A DNA stretch of 64,000 nt from Lachnospiraceae bacterium C10 (GCA_900100095.1 FMTN01000014.1:48974-112973), one strand, 5' to 3'. Counted from the first letter of the stretch, positions 8,176 to 17,839 are shown. The notes: generated by a model not told the origin, from the sequence alone. Numbers and translations are program-made.

Positions 8176-9210
8176 ATGGATTACAAGAATTCCGGCGTTG
8201 ACATCGAGGCAGGCTATAAGTCAGTGGAGCTGATGAAAGAGTATGTTAAGAAGACCATGCGTCCAGAGGTATTAGGAGGTCTTGGTGGCTTTTCCGGTGC
8301 TTTCTCTTGCAAAGAGATCAAGAATATGGAGGATCCTGTTCTTTTATCCGGAACAGATGGATGCGGTACCAAGGTAAAGCTGGCCTTCCTTATGGATTCT
8401 CATGACACCATTGGAATCGATGCTGTTGCAATGTGCGTCAATGACGTAGCCTGCGCAGGAGGAGAGCCTCTCTTTTTCTTAGACTATATTGCATGCGGTA
8501 AGAACTATCCGGAGAAGATTGCAACCATTGTTAAGGGCGTGGCAGAAGGATGTTGCCAGGCGGATTGTGCACTGATTGGTGGAGAGACAGCAGAGCATCC
8601 GGGACTGATGCCGGAGGATGAATATGATCTGGCAGGATTCTCTGTTGGAGTCTGTGACCGTAAAGACATTATCACAGGAGAAGAGATTAAAGAGGGCGAT
8701 GTTCTGATCGGACTTGCATCCACAGGCGTACATTCCAACGGATTTTCTCTTGTCCGCAAGGTGTTCGAAAAGGAGATGACAAAGGAAGGTCTTCTTGAGA
8801 CATACGATGAGCTTGGCGGAAAGTCTCTGGGTGAGACGCTTCTTGCACCGACCCGTATTTATGTGAAAGCTATGAAGTCCATTAAAAATGCAGGAGTCCG
8901 TGTTCACGGCTGCAGCCATATTACAGGTGGCGGTTTCTATGAGAACGTTCCACGTATGCTGCATGAGGATGTCCGTGCCGTAATCGAAAAGGATTCCTAC
9001 CCGATTCCTCCGATTTTCACTATGATGCAGAAAAAGGGAGAGATCACAGAGGAAATGATGTATAACACCTTTAATATGGGTCTTGGCATGGTGTTAGCCG
9101 TTGCCTCCGAAGATGCAGATGCAGTGATTGCAGCAGCAGAAGCAGCCGGAGACAAGGCTTACAAGGTTGGATGCATTGTAAAGGGTGAAAAGGGAGTAGA
9201 GTTACGATGA
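8176..9210 (+). CDS. purM: Phosphoribosylformylglycinamidine cyclo-ligase (AIR synthetase)
   Basis: ATP-dependent ring closure of FGAM to AIR, step 5 of purine synthesis. The 344 residues match the family length. Signatures: the N-terminal GVDIEAGYKSVE, the GGFSGAF segment, LLSGTDGCGTKVKLA, DAVAMCVNDVACAGGEPLFFLDY, and the ALIGGETAEHPG loop. The second domain has ASTGVHSNGFSLVR and HITGGGFYENVPR. An AGAGGT site precedes ATG 8176. The stop overlaps the purN start by four bases, so the two are coupled. Confidence 0.95.
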   Translation: MDYKNSGVDIEAGYKSVELMKEYVKKTMRPEVLGGLGGFSGAFSCKEIKNMEDPVLLSGTDGCGTKVKLAFLMDSHDTIGIDAVAMCVNDVACAGGEPLFFLDYIACGKNYPEKIATIVKGVAEGCCQADCALIGGETAEHPGLMPEDEYDLAGFSVGVCDRKDIITGEEIKEGDVLIGLASTGVHSNGFSLVRKVFEKEMTKEGLLETYDELGGKSLGETLLAPTRIYVKAMKSIKNAGVRVHGCSHITGGGFYENVPRMLHEDVRAVIEKDSYPIPPIFTMMQKKGEITEEMMYNTFNMGLGMVLAVASEDADAVIAAAEAAGDKAYKVGCIVKGEKGVELR

Positions 9211-9920
9211 AGGCAGCAGTACTTGTATCCGGCGGAGGAACCAATCTGCAGGCCATCATGGATGCAGTGGAACGAGGCAGAGACCACGGGGTAAAAGGCA
9301 TATCCGCTCTTTTGGATGAGAACGGGGCGAAGGGAAGTGTGGCAGAGCTGGCAGGAAATGCCGGGGATGTGGCAATCAATGACGTGGAAATTTCCCTTGT
9401 CATTAGCAATAATCCAGGAGCGTACGCCCTTGAGAGAGCGAAGAAGGCGGGAATTGAAGCCGTGTGCATCTCTCCGAAGGATTATGAGAACAGAGATGCA
9501 TTTAATCAGGCATTGTGCAATCGCCTGGTGGAAGCGGATGTGGACCTTGTGGTATTGGCCGGTTTTCTGGTTGTAATTCCGCCGCAGATGGTAGAGCAGT
9601 TTCCGCACCGTATCATAAATATTCATCCGTCTCTGATCCCGTCCTTCTGCGGAAAGGGCTATTACGGATTAAAAGTGCACGAAGGTGTACTTTCCCGGGG
9701 AGCCAAGGTGACAGGTGCGACGGTTCACTTTGTGGATGAGGGCACGGATACAGGCCCGATCATTCTGCAAAAGGCGGTTTATGTCGCACAGGATGATACA
9801 GCAGAAACCCTTCAGCGGCGCGTGATGGAAGAGGCCGAATGGAAGCTGTTACCGGCAGCCATCGATCTGATTGCACATAATAAAGTAACGGTGGAGGATC
9901 GTATCGTTACCATCTCTTAA
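9207..9920 (+). CDS. purN: Phosphoribosylglycinamide formyltransferase with an N-terminal insertion
   Basis: Transfers the formyl group of 10-formyl-THF to GAR, step 3 of purine synthesis. The N-terminus has the family motif VLVSGGGTNLQAI, and the catalytic part reads NIHPSLIPSF, then KVTGATVHFVDEGTDTGPI, with the expected Asn, His and Asp. The length is 237 residues against roughly 190-215 in typical PurN. The extra sequence is a block at about residues 27-58, between the first helix and the ISLVISN strand, with no counterpart in standard PurN. Coupled to purM by a four-base overlap; purD follows after 24 bases. Confidence 0.92.
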   Translation: MKAAVLVSGGGTNLQAIMDAVERGRDHGVKGISALLDENGAKGSVAELAGNAGDVAINDVEISLVISNNPGAYALERAKKAGIEAVCISPKDYENRDAFNQALCNRLVEADVDLVVLAGFLVVIPPQMVEQFPHRIINIHPSLIPSFCGKGYYGLKVHEGVLSRGAKVTGATVHFVDEGTDTGPIILQKAVYVAQDDTAETLQRRVMEEAEWKLLPAAIDLIAHNKVTVEDRIVTIS

Positions 9921-9944
9921 AAGAGATTATAGGAGGAGAAAAAG

Positions 9945-11222
9945 ATGAACGTATTGATTATTGGTAGTGGCGGAAGAGAACATGCAATCGCAACTGCTGT
10001 AAAGAAGAGCCAGAGAGCGGATAAGATTTACTGTGCGCCGGGAAATGCAGGAATTGCACAGATTGCAGAGTGCGTTCCAATCGGAGCGATGGAGTTTGAG
10101 AAGCTGGTGGATTTTGCGAAGGAGAAGGCCATCGATTTCACCATCGTAGGAATGGATGATCCGCTGGTAGGCGGTGTTGTAGATGTATTCGAAGAGGCCG
10201 GCCTTAAGGTGTTCGGACCGCGTAAGAATGCGGCGATCCTGGAGGGAAGCAAGGCTTTTTCCAAGGATCTGATGAAAAAGTATGATATTCCGACAGCAGA
10301 GTATGCAACCTTTGATCGCGCAGAAGATGCACTGGAATATTTAAAGACAGCAAAGATTCCAATCGTGTTGAAGGCAGACGGACTTGCACTCGGTAAGGGT
10401 GTATTGATCTGCCAGACAAGAGAAGAGGCCTTCGAGGGTGTTCGTACACTGATGGAGGATAAGAAGTTCGGAGATGCCGGCAATACGATCGTAATTGAAG
10501 AATTTATGACAGGCAGAGAGATTTCCGTACTATCCTATACCGATGGCAATACCATTCAGATCATGAGTTCTGCGATGGATCATAAGAGAGCCAAAGACGG
10601 AGATGAGGGTCTGAATACCGGAGGAATGGGTAATATTTCACCGGCTCCGTTCTATACCAAAGAGGTGGATGCTTTCTGTAAGGAACATATCTACCAGAAG
10701 ACCGTGGATGCCATGAAGGCAGAGGGACGTCCGTTCGTTGGTGTTATTTTCTTCGGACTGATGCTGACCGAGGAAGGCCCTAAGGTCTTAGAATATAACG
10801 CGCGCTTCGGTGATCCGGAGGCACAGGTTGTTCTTCCTCGTATGAAAAATGATATTCTCGATGTGATGGAACACTGTGTGGATGGAACACTGGATCAGAT
10901 TCAAGTGGAGTTTGAAGACAATGCAGCAGTATGTGTTGTTCTGGCTTCTGACGGATATCCGGTGGCGTACGAGAAGGGATTTGCCATTGAGGGATTGGAT
11001 GATGAGAGATTCGATCAGAAGAATTTCTATTGCTTCCATGCTGGAACAAAATTTGATGAGGATGGAAAGATCGTTACCAATGGAGGCCGCGTGCTGGGAA
11101 TCACTGCAGTGGCAGAGGATTTAAGAACAGCACGTTCCAAGGCTTATGAAGCCTGTGAATGGGTTACCTTCGACAATAAGTACATGAGACATGATATCGG
11201 TCATATGATTGATGAAGTGTAG
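9945..11222 (+). CDS. purD: Phosphoribosylamine-glycine ligase
   Basis: ATP-grasp enzyme joining phosphoribosylamine and glycine, step 2 of purine synthesis. The 425 residues match PurD. The N-terminus is VLIIGSGGREHAIA, the ATP-grasp core has PIVLKADGLALGKGV and IEEFMTGREISVL, and the metal-binding end reads LEYNARFGDPEAQVVL. A GGAGGAG site precedes ATG 9945. It is the last gene of the purM-purN-purD unit, followed by a strong terminator. Confidence 0.96.
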   Translation: MNVLIIGSGGREHAIATAVKKSQRADKIYCAPGNAGIAQIAECVPIGAMEFEKLVDFAKEKAIDFTIVGMDDPLVGGVVDVFEEAGLKVFGPRKNAAILEGSKAFSKDLMKKYDIPTAEYATFDRAEDALEYLKTAKIPIVLKADGLALGKGVLICQTREEAFEGVRTLMEDKKFGDAGNTIVIEEFMTGREISVLSYTDGNTIQIMSSAMDHKRAKDGDEGLNTGGMGNISPAPFYTKEVDAFCKEHIYQKTVDAMKAEGRPFVGVIFFGLMLTEEGPKVLEYNARFGDPEAQVVLPRMKNDILDVMEHCVDGTLDQIQVEFEDNAAVCVVLASDGYPVAYEKGFAIEGLDDERFDQKNFYCFHAGTKFDEDGKIVTNGGRVLGITAVAEDLRTARSKAYEACEWVTFDNKYMRHDIGHMIDEV

Positions 11223-11225
11223 GCT

Positions 11226-11241
11226 TTAACTCAGTCTTGAC
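11226..11241 (+). repeat. Mosaic 3'-end repeat, minimal copy
   Basis: TTAACTCAGTC (left module of the copies at 12404, 33594 and 63908) is joined directly to TTGAC (right module of other copies), with no central hairpin. It begins within four bases of the purD stop and precedes the terminator. This looks like the same element with its middle removed. Confidence 0.6.
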
Positions 11242-11245
11242 ACGG

Positions 11246-11293
11246 GGCCATGACTTTAGATGAGGAATCATCCAAAGTCATGGCCTCTTTTTT
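11246..11293 (+). terminator. Intrinsic terminator after purD
   Basis: A perfect 12-base stem (GGCCATGACTTT at 11246-11257 and AAAGTCATGGCC at 11274-11285) is followed by TCTTTTTT. It separates the purine genes from the arabinan locus. Confidence 0.9.
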
Positions 11294-11365
11294 GTGCTTT
11301 TTGTGCTTTCATCTCAGATATTTTAATTTTGACTAAAGAACGGTGGATATAACCAATTTTTTATG

Positions 11366-11393
11366 TTGAAATTCACGGAATACTGTGTATAAT
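11366..11393 (+). promoter_or_regulatory. Predicted promoter of the arabinan-degradation operon
   Basis: TTGAAA at 11366-11371 and TATAAT at 11388-11393 are 16 bases apart. The leader to the GTG start is about 70 bases and AT-rich. I found no clear catabolite-response element nearby. Confidence 0.7.
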
Positions 11394-11467
11394 TATAGTA
11401 AAAGCTAAAGTATTTCATAATAAATTAAAATATCAAGAAAGTCATCAGAGATGAGAGGTCAAAAGAA

Positions 11468-12409
11468 GTGGATCAGAAATTAATGTTTAATGAGCCTTGG
11501 ATCCTGCAGAGAGCGGATCCTTATGTATTTCAGAAGGATGGGGTATATTATTTCACCGCCTCCGTTCCGGAATATGATCGCATCATATTAAGAAAGAGCG
11601 CTACACTGGCAGGGCTTAAGGATGCAGAGGAGAAAGTGTTATGGGAGCGGCATGAAAGCGGACCGATGAGCAAGCATATCTGGGCGCCGGAGCTGCACTA
11701 TATTTTCGGTGGCTGGTATATCTATTTTGCCGGCGGAGAAATGGAGGATGAGTGGGCAATCCGTCCTTATGTCCTAAAGTGCATGGGGGATGACCCGATG
11801 GAGGACCCTTGGGTCGAGGCCGGTCCCCTGCAGTGTGCCGATGAGGATGAATTCAGCTTCCGGGCCTTTTCTCTGGATGTGACCATACTCGAAGATATGG
11901 GGAAACTGTACTGTGTCTGGGCAGAGAAGGTCGGTGTGGGCAAGCAGATCTCCAATCTGTATATTGCGCAGATGGAGTCCCCTGTGAAGTTAAAAACCGT
12001 TCAGGTTCTTTTGACCACCCCGGATTATGACTGGGAACGCGTGGGCTTTTGGGTTAATGAAGGCCCCGGGGTTTTAAAACACGGGGATGATATCTATCTG
12101 ACCTATTCTGCATCCGAGACAGGAACTGCCTACTGCGTAGGAATGTTAAGTGCGAAAAGCGGCAGTGATCTTTTGGATCCGCTGTCATGGAAGAAGCAGA
12201 GACATCCGGTGCTGGCAACCAACGAAGCTCTGGGAATCTACGGGCCGGGGCATAACTCTTTTGTAAAAAATGAAAAGGGAGAGGATATCATGGTCTGCCA
12301 TGCAAGAACCGAGGCGAAGATCGAGGGAAATCCACTGTACAATCCGAACCGTCATGCCTTTCTTCTACCGGTTCGATGGGAAGACGACCGTCCGGTATTC
12401 TCGTTTTAA
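11468..12409 (+). CDS. Cytoplasmic GH43 glycosidase, probably arabinofuranosidase
   Basis: Five-bladed beta-propeller glycoside hydrolase of family 43, 313 residues, no signal peptide. The likely catalytic base is D17 in RADPYVF, the pKa-tuning Asp is in FSLDVTIL, and the acid Glu is in NEGPGVLKHGD. It probably trims arabinose from imported arabino-oligosaccharides; the subfamily and exact linkage cannot be read from the sequence. The start is GTG at 11468, nine bases after AGAGG; ATG at 11483 is the alternative but would lie close to the conserved propeller start. It is the first gene of the hydrolase operon. The stop TAA lies inside a copy of the palindromic repeat. Confidence 0.85.
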   Translation: MDQKLMFNEPWILQRADPYVFQKDGVYYFTASVPEYDRIILRKSATLAGLKDAEEKVLWERHESGPMSKHIWAPELHYIFGGWYIYFAGGEMEDEWAIRPYVLKCMGDDPMEDPWVEAGPLQCADEDEFSFRAFSLDVTILEDMGKLYCVWAEKVGVGKQISNLYIAQMESPVKLKTVQVLLTTPDYDWERVGFWVNEGPGVLKHGDDIYLTYSASETGTAYCVGMLSAKSGSDLLDPLSWKKQRHPVLATNEALGIYGPGHNSFVKNEKGEDIMVCHARTEAKIEGNPLYNPNRHAFLLPVRWEDDRPVFSF

Positions 12410-12435
12410 CTCAGTCGGGGTACAAGCTCCGCTTG
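12404..12435 (+). repeat. Mosaic 3'-end repeat supplying the stop codon
   Basis: TTTTAACTCAGTCGGGG then TACAAGCTCCG matches the copy at 63908-63936 base for base, then switches to CTTGAC, the right end of the 7404 and 33594 copies. The TAA at 12407-12409 is the stop codon of the GH43 gene. Compared with the 63908 copy the right arm is lost, so only a weak hairpin can form. Confidence 0.8.
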
Positions 12436-12487
12436 ACTTCAAAGGGGTATTTGGAATGGGGACAGTATGTAACGAAAGGGGTATTCA

Positions 12488-14002
12488 ATGAAGAGGAAAG
12501 GAAGGATTGGAAGAACCATACTGTGTTGTATGGTTGCTTCCCTTTTGTGCGGTGGTTGCGTGGCTGGGGAGAAAACGGCGACACTGCCGCTGGAACAGGT
12601 GAAAAAGGGAAATTACAGTGCCAAGATCAGTTGTCATGATCCCCAGATTCTTTTGGGAAATGATGATACCTACTATATGACGGGAAGTCATCAGATCATC
12701 GCAGAATCCAAAAATCTTTCGGACTGGAGCTATATTGCCAATGGAAACCGTATGTTTGACAATATCTTTTCCGGAGATCTCCCTGCATTTTCCTATGTGG
12801 GAAAGAACGAAGAGGGAGGATATTCCATCTGGGCCAGCAATATTTTCTATAACGAAGTGATGGGAAAATATCTGATGTATTTTTGCACCTCATCCAGTTA
12901 TATCAAGTCCAATCTGACCCTGGCGGTATCCGATACCCCGGGTGGTCCCTACACCTACACGGATACCTTCCTGTATTCGGGATGGGATGAAAGTACGATA
13001 GGAAAGACCAATGTCAAAAAGGTACTGGGGAAGGATGCGGATCTGTCCCGGTATTATGAATATGGCGCATACAACAATAAAAAATGGCCAAACTGCATTG
13101 ATCCTGCGGTTTTTACCGATGAAGACGGGAAGATGTGGATGGTATACGGATCCTGGTCCGGCGGAATCTTTTTACTGGAGCTGGATGAAAAAACCGGGTT
13201 GCCGATTCATCCGAAGGAAAGTAGCGAGACAGTGGATCCGTATTATGGATACCGGTTGATCGGCGGAGGTCATCATGCGGTGGAAGGTCCGTACATCTGG
13301 TATGACAAGGAGAGCGGATATTATTATCTGTTTGTCTCCTATGGAAATCTTCAAAGGGAAGGCGGTTATCAGATCCGGGAATTCCGAAGCAAACATCCGA
13401 CGGGGCCTTATGAGGATGCGGCAGGAAATACCCTGCAGGCTCAGGAGGATTATTTTAATTACGGCTTAAAGCTTGCGGGTAATTACAGTCTGCCGTCTCT
13501 TGAAAAGGGTTATATGGCTCCCGGGGGACAATCGGTATTTGCTGATCGGGAAGGAAATCTCATGATCACCTATCATCAGAGATTTGATCAGGGGGATGAG
13601 TACCATGAACCGCGAATTCACAGGCTTTACCGGAACGGGGAAGACTGGCTTGTCATGGCGCCTTTTGAATATCATGAGGAGGAAAAGCAGCCAAAAGAAA
13701 AGACATACCGGCAGGATGAGATCAATGGAACCTTTTATATGTTAAATCATGGTCATGACGTGGGAAGCAAGCTGATAGAAGCCAAAGAGGTCAATTTTTC
13801 AGACGTTAACATCAGCGGAGGAATGACCGGAACCTATAAGGTAAAAAAGGGAAAAAGGGAAATTTCACTGGTGATCGATTCCGTTCCTTATAACGGTGTG
13901 ATAGAGGACACTATAGATGAAGCAGGAAATAGGGTAAGAACCATCACAGCCGCAGGAAGTAACAATGAAAGTATCTGGGCCGTGCAGTATCAGGGGAAAT
14001 AA
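12488..14002 (+). CDS. Secreted lipoprotein endo-1,5-alpha-L-arabinanase (GH43)
   Basis: Extracellular, membrane-anchored enzyme expected to cut the arabinan backbone into oligosaccharides for import. The N-terminus is a lipoprotein signal with a cysteine-rich end (SLLCGGC; C24 or C21 is the lipidation site). The GH43 propeller starts at HDP with catalytic D51, followed by [20 protein letters not shown] and the acid Glu in [11 protein letters not shown]-terminal domain of about 110 residues (from FEYHEEEK on) matches the accessory domain seen in endo-arabinanases. Length 504. AAAGGGG precedes the ATG. It is the only exported enzyme of the locus. Confidence 0.88.
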   Translation: MKRKGRIGRTILCCMVASLLCGGCVAGEKTATLPLEQVKKGNYSAKISCHDPQILLGNDDTYYMTGSHQIIAESKNLSDWSYIANGNRMFDNIFSGDLPAFSYVGKNEEGGYSIWASNIFYNEVMGKYLMYFCTSSSYIKSNLTLAVSDTPGGPYTYTDTFLYSGWDESTIGKTNVKKVLGKDADLSRYYEYGAYNNKKWPNCIDPAVFTDEDGKMWMVYGSWSGGIFLLELDEKTGLPIHPKESSETVDPYYGYRLIGGGHHAVEGPYIWYDKESGYYYLFVSYGNLQREGGYQIREFRSKHPTGPYEDAAGNTLQAQEDYFNYGLKLAGNYSLPSLEKGYMAPGGQSVFADREGNLMITYHQRFDQGDEYHEPRIHRLYRNGEDWLVMAPFEYHEEEKQPKEKTYRQDEINGTFYMLNHGHDVGSKLIEAKEVNFSDVNISGGMTGTYKVKKGKREISLVIDSVPYNGVIEDTIDEAGNRVRTITAAGSNNESIWAVQYQGK

Positions 14003-14034
14003 CAAAGTTTATGAATGTCAAACAGGAGGGTTAC

Positions 14035-15552
14035 ATGAGGTTATATATCAATAATAAAAAGGAAATGGGCAGGATTGCTCCGGAGATTTACGGACATTTT
14101 TCAGAACATCTGGGTCGTTGCATTTATGAAGGGATCTATGTGGGAGAGGATTCTGCTATCCCGAATGAAAAGGGAATGCGCTGTGATGTGGTGCAGGCAT
14201 TAAAAGAAATTCAGGTGCCGGTGCTGCGCTGGCCGGGCGGATGTTTTGCCGACGAATATCACTGGAAGGATGGCATCGGACCGAAGGAGAAGCGTAAGCG
14301 TATGGTCAATACCCACTGGGGCGGTGTTGTTGAGGATAACAGTTTTGGAACCCATGAATTTTTCGAACTGGCAAAGCAGTTGGGCTGTAAGACCTACGTG
14401 AACGGCAATGTGGGTAGCGGAACCGTTCAGGAGATGAGCGAATGGGTGGAATATATGACATTTAACGGTGTCTCTCCTATGGCGGATCTTCGTAAGGAAA
14501 ACGGACAGGAAGAACCATGGCGTGTGGATTACTTTGGCGTGGGAAATGAGAACTGGGGCTGCGGCGGCAATATGCGTCCTTCCTACTACGCTGACCTCTA
14601 CCGGCGTTATCAGACCTATGTCAGAGTCTATGATCCAAAGAAACCGATCCAAAAGATCTGTGGAGGCGCCAACGTAGCGGATTATCACTGGACGAAGACT
14701 GTTCTTGACACCTGCTTTGACCATACACCGGAGGCACTTCACGGTTTCATGGACGGACTTTCTCTGCATTACTATGTTCATCCGGAGGGATGGGAGGTAA
14801 AAGGTTCAGCGACGGAATTTGACGAAGAGGTCTGGTATAAGACCTTGTCCAAGGCACTTTACATGGAAGAGCTGGTGGAGCGTCACGGAGCCATTATGGA
14901 CCAGTACGATCCGGAGAAAAAGATCGGTATGGTTGTGGATGAATGGGGAACCTGGTATACCGTGGAACCGGGAACAAATCCGGGATTTTTGTATCAGCAG
15001 AATACGGTGCGGGATGCGCTGGTTGCAGGTATCACGCTGAATATTTTCAACAAGCACTGCGACCGCGTGAAGATGGCATGTCTTGCGCAGATGGTCAATG
15101 TGCTCCAGTCTGTGCTTTTGACCGAAGGGGATCAGATGATCAAGACCCCGACCTACCACGTGTTCCATCAGTATCGCTATCATCAGGGTGCTACGCTGCT
15201 GTCCTCCTCCCTTGTGGATGAGAAAGAGGTCGGCTGCGGCGAGTGGAAAGTTCCGGAAGTGACAGAGGCGGTATCAGAGGATGAAGAGGGATTTATCACC
15301 ATCACACTGAATCACCTTGCAACCGATGAGGAGGCTTTTGTGGATGTCAGCCTTGCAGAAGGTGGATATAAGGTAATGGAGGCCACGGTTGTGGGCGGAG
15401 AGATGCATGCGCACAATACCTTTGAAGAGCCGGAAGCCGTGACAGAGAAGCCTTTTGATAATTACACGGAAAAGGCATACGGAAAGGGACTGTCTTTGAC
15501 GCTCCCACCATCCAGTGTTACCCTTCTTCGCCTGCAGAAGATCGGCGATTAG
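14035..15552 (+). CDS. abfA: Alpha-L-arabinofuranosidase, GH51
   Basis: Cytoplasmic retaining enzyme that releases terminal arabinofuranose. The 505-residue protein has a TIM barrel and a C-terminal beta-sandwich. The acid-base is E172 in [11 protein letters not shown] and the nucleophile is E303 in [27 protein letters not shown] and [14 protein letters not shown] are family signatures. I prefer ATG 14035 (five bases after AGGAGG) to an upstream ATG at 14011. It has no signal peptide, so it works on imported oligosaccharides with the two cytoplasmic GH43 enzymes. Confidence 0.95.
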   Translation: MRLYINNKKEMGRIAPEIYGHFSEHLGRCIYEGIYVGEDSAIPNEKGMRCDVVQALKEIQVPVLRWPGGCFADEYHWKDGIGPKEKRKRMVNTHWGGVVEDNSFGTHEFFELAKQLGCKTYVNGNVGSGTVQEMSEWVEYMTFNGVSPMADLRKENGQEEPWRVDYFGVGNENWGCGGNMRPSYYADLYRRYQTYVRVYDPKKPIQKICGGANVADYHWTKTVLDTCFDHTPEALHGFMDGLSLHYYVHPEGWEVKGSATEFDEEVWYKTLSKALYMEELVERHGAIMDQYDPEKKIGMVVDEWGTWYTVEPGTNPGFLYQQNTVRDALVAGITLNIFNKHCDRVKMACLAQMVNVLQSVLLTEGDQMIKTPTYHVFHQYRYHQGATLLSSSLVDEKEVGCGEWKVPEVTEAVSEDEEGFITITLNHLATDEEAFVDVSLAEGGYKVMEATVVGGEMHAHNTFEEPEAVTEKPFDNYTEKAYGKGLSLTLPPSSVTLLRLQKIGD

Positions 15553-15564
15553 GAAGGAGGGTGT

Positions 15565-16887
15565 ATGCTCGAATATGTAGAAGAACCTCCGAAGCCAACC
15601 CTTGTACCGGGAGAGGAGGATCGGGAAGCACTGTCCAAAGGGCTGTGGATGAGTCATGATCCCGCCATCTTTTTTGACCCGGTAAGCAAAAACTATTATA
15701 CCTATTGCACCGGAGCCATTGCCCGCCGCTCGAAGGATCTGATCCACTGGGAATACCTTGGAAAGGTCGTGGAGGATGTGCCCAAGGAAGCGGCAGAGTG
15801 GACCGGTTCCCATGATATCTGGGCTCCGGATATCATTAAGGTGGGAGATGAATACCGGCTTTATTGTTCTAATTCCAGTTGGGGCGTACAGCAGTCCTGT
15901 ATCTTTCTGGCGGTTTGTGACTGCCCGGAGGGCCCTTTTGTTCCGAGGGGGATTGTACTGAAAACTTCGGAGGATCTTCCGGTAAACGGAATTGATGCAA
16001 ATCCTGTGGTGGAAGAGGAGAGCGGCCGGCATTTCATGGTGTACGGTTCCTTCTGGGGAGGCATCTACCTTCTGGAGCTGGATCCGGAAACAGGACTTGC
16101 CAAAAACAAAGATGAGATCGGAATCTGTCTGGCAAAACGTCCGGCATGGATGAGCGGTGCCATTGAAGGACCCTATATCGTATACCGGGAAGGGTATTAT
16201 TACCTGTTTGTCTCCTATGGTTCCCTGAAGACAGATTACAATATCCGTGTCGGAAGAAGTAAAAAGATTACAGGACCATATCTGGATGTGAAAGGATGCG
16301 ATCTTCGCTGGGATTATAACGAGGGAAACGCCGGGCAGCAGGCCGGCAACCTGGTGTTCTCCGGTTATGCCTGGAATGATGGTGTTGCCTGGATGGCGCC
16401 GGGGCATAACTCGGTACTGAAGGACAACTGGTGCCTGGTCTGCCATATCCGGCAGAAGAATTTTACGATGAAGCCGGAGCTTTCGACGATGCAGATTCGT
16501 AAACTGTACTGGAGTACAGAAGGGTGGCCGATGATTTCTCCGGAGATTTATGCCGGGGAAGTGTTAAGAGAATACACAGCTCGGGAGATTGAAGGGTTTT
16601 ACGAAAGAATCACCTTTGAAAAGAGTCTGCCCCAGGGAATATCAACAGCGGTTCCGATGAAGTTTGGAGCGGATGGTTATTATGAATGCTGCTCGATTCA
16701 AGGACAGTGGCACTGGATGGATGGAGAAAAAGGGAACCGTATGAAGATCACCTACGGACCGTATCAGGAAGAAGCGGTTGTGATGCCGGTGTATGACCGG
16801 GAACGTGGATGTGAAACCATTGGAATCTGTGGAATATCAGAAGAAGGAATCGCTTTTATGGGAAAGAGGCATAAGGGTCTTGCATGA
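15565..16887 (+). CDS. Cytoplasmic GH43 arabinanase or arabinofuranosidase
   Basis: A 440-residue GH43 enzyme without signal peptide. The base is D32 in MSHDPAIFF, the middle has GSHDIWAPDI and GIDANPVVEEESGRHFMVYGSFWGG, and the acid Glu is in AIEGPYIVY. A domain of about 110 residues follows the propeller, as in endo-arabinanases, so it may shorten longer imported chains rather than only remove end sugars; this is inference. GGAAGGAGGG precedes the ATG. The stop codon lies in the loop of the shared hairpin that separates this gene from the convergent regulator. Confidence 0.85.
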   Translation: MLEYVEEPPKPTLVPGEEDREALSKGLWMSHDPAIFFDPVSKNYYTYCTGAIARRSKDLIHWEYLGKVVEDVPKEAAEWTGSHDIWAPDIIKVGDEYRLYCSNSSWGVQQSCIFLAVCDCPEGPFVPRGIVLKTSEDLPVNGIDANPVVEEESGRHFMVYGSFWGGIYLLELDPETGLAKNKDEIGICLAKRPAWMSGAIEGPYIVYREGYYYLFVSYGSLKTDYNIRVGRSKKITGPYLDVKGCDLRWDYNEGNAGQQAGNLVFSGYAWNDGVAWMAPGHNSVLKDNWCLVCHIRQKNFTMKPELSTMQIRKLYWSTEGWPMISPEIYAGEVLREYTAREIEGFYERITFEKSLPQGISTAVPMKFGADGYYECCSIQGQWHWMDGEKGNRMKITYGPYQEEAVVMPVYDRERGCETIGICGISEEGIAFMGKRHKGLA

Positions 16888-16900
16888 CCCCTATGCCTCT
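16865..16900. terminator. Bidirectional hairpin between convergent genes
   Basis: Arms AGAGGCATA-A-GGGTC (16865-16879) and GACCC-C-TATGCCTCT (16886-16900) enclose a six-base loop, with one mismatch. The stop codons of the GH43 gene (16885-16887) and of the regulator (16891-16893) both fall inside it. T-rich runs flank it on both strands but are short. Confidence 0.7.
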
Positions 16901-17820
16901 TCCTCTGTGATAGGAGAATAGTTGATGCTGACTTTGATGTCCTGGGCGTAGTTACCGAAGGAGCTTCCGAAGATCGTAAGTCCTCCCACATGAGGAGAGT
17001 CGTCTTTTACCGCCATGCGAAGCAGAATCTTGCTTCGGTAGTCCAGCTCAAAATCGCGGATGGTGACATCGGAAATCTGTAATCCGTCAATAAAGGTTCC
17101 GCTTTCATTAATCACCAGCATTTTCAGTAAGCCGTACTGGTTCCAGTTATCAAACCACCAGTCCGGGGTGAAGATACCGTGTACATCACCGAAATCCCCG
17201 GGAGCAGTCCAGACACCGACTTCGGTTCCGTTTAAGGAAAAGGTGATGTCGGAAGGCCAGACGGAGTTGACGCCGGGAGCTTCAGATGAGAGCTCGGCGG
17301 TAATCATGATCTGGGTGATTCTCTGATTAAAGGGGATGAAGTTTGGAATCTCGTACTCCACATGTCCCTTGGTAAACCAAAGGATATCGGCATTGTAGCG
17401 GTCCGGATGAGAGAAGTAGCGTGTATCATCAACTTCTCCAATCAGGGATTCGTGGGTTGCGATGCCGCAGGTCGGATAGATCTCATAGTCACAGTAGTGG
17501 CCGATTTTGATGTCAACGTTATAGACGTTGGCCAATTCTTCTGTTGTCTCAAAATCCAGAAGAATCTTATCCATGCAAAGAGAGCATAATTTCTGATTGC
17601 CGTGACCTGCCACATCACTGGTGACGGTGACCAGTCCCACGGCTTCCATCTTCTTGATGTGACCGGTGAGGGCACCGTTTGTAATGTTCATGCTGGATGC
17701 AATCTCATTCATGCTCATTTTCTTGTTTTTCAGAAGAAGGCTGATGATCTCCACTCTGGCATCAGAGCCAAGAACTTTAAACAGCTCCAATCCTTCTTCC
17801 GGGGTTGTGATTCGTTGCAT
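16891..17820 (-). CDS. ArsR-type winged-helix regulator with a large C-terminal domain
   Basis: Likely the local regulator of arabinan and arabinose genes. Residues 10-70 form a winged helix typical of the ArsR superfamily (LGSDARVEIISLLL, then MSMNEIASSMNITNGALTGHIKKME). The remaining 240 residues are unlike metal-sensing ArsR proteins, which have only about 100 residues in all. They contain a Cys-x2-Cys pair (CSLCMD) and a long beta-rich region. The C-terminal part looks like a ligand-binding domain, perhaps for a sugar; this is inference from context. The start at 17820 is preferred to 17826 because AGAGGA has the right spacing only for the former. It is divergent from the ABC transporter operon and convergent with the hydrolase operon. 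Confidence 0.8.
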   Translation of the reverse strand: MQRITTPEEGLELFKVLGSDARVEIISLLLKNKKMSMNEIASSMNITNGALTGHIKKMEAVGLVTVTSDVAGHGNQKLCSLCMDKILLDFETTEELANVYNVDIKIGHYCDYEIYPTCGIATHESLIGEVDDTRYFSHPDRYNADILWFTKGHVEYEIPNFIPFNQRITQIMITAELSSEAPGVNSVWPSDITFSLNGTEVGVWTAPGDFGDVHGIFTPDWWFDNWNQYGLLKMLVINESGTFIDGLQISDVTIRDFELDYRSKILLRMAVKDDSPHVGGLTIFGSSFGNYAQDIKVSINYSPITEEEA

Positions 17821-17839
17821 ACTCATATCCTCTATTAGT

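Noticed and set aside
15274..16446. A 390-codon open frame antisense to the GH51 and GH43 genes
   Set aside because: It lies fully opposite two well-supported enzymes, has no ribosome site, and its translation is rich in Cys, His and Ile with no family pattern. It is a by-product of codon use on the other strand.
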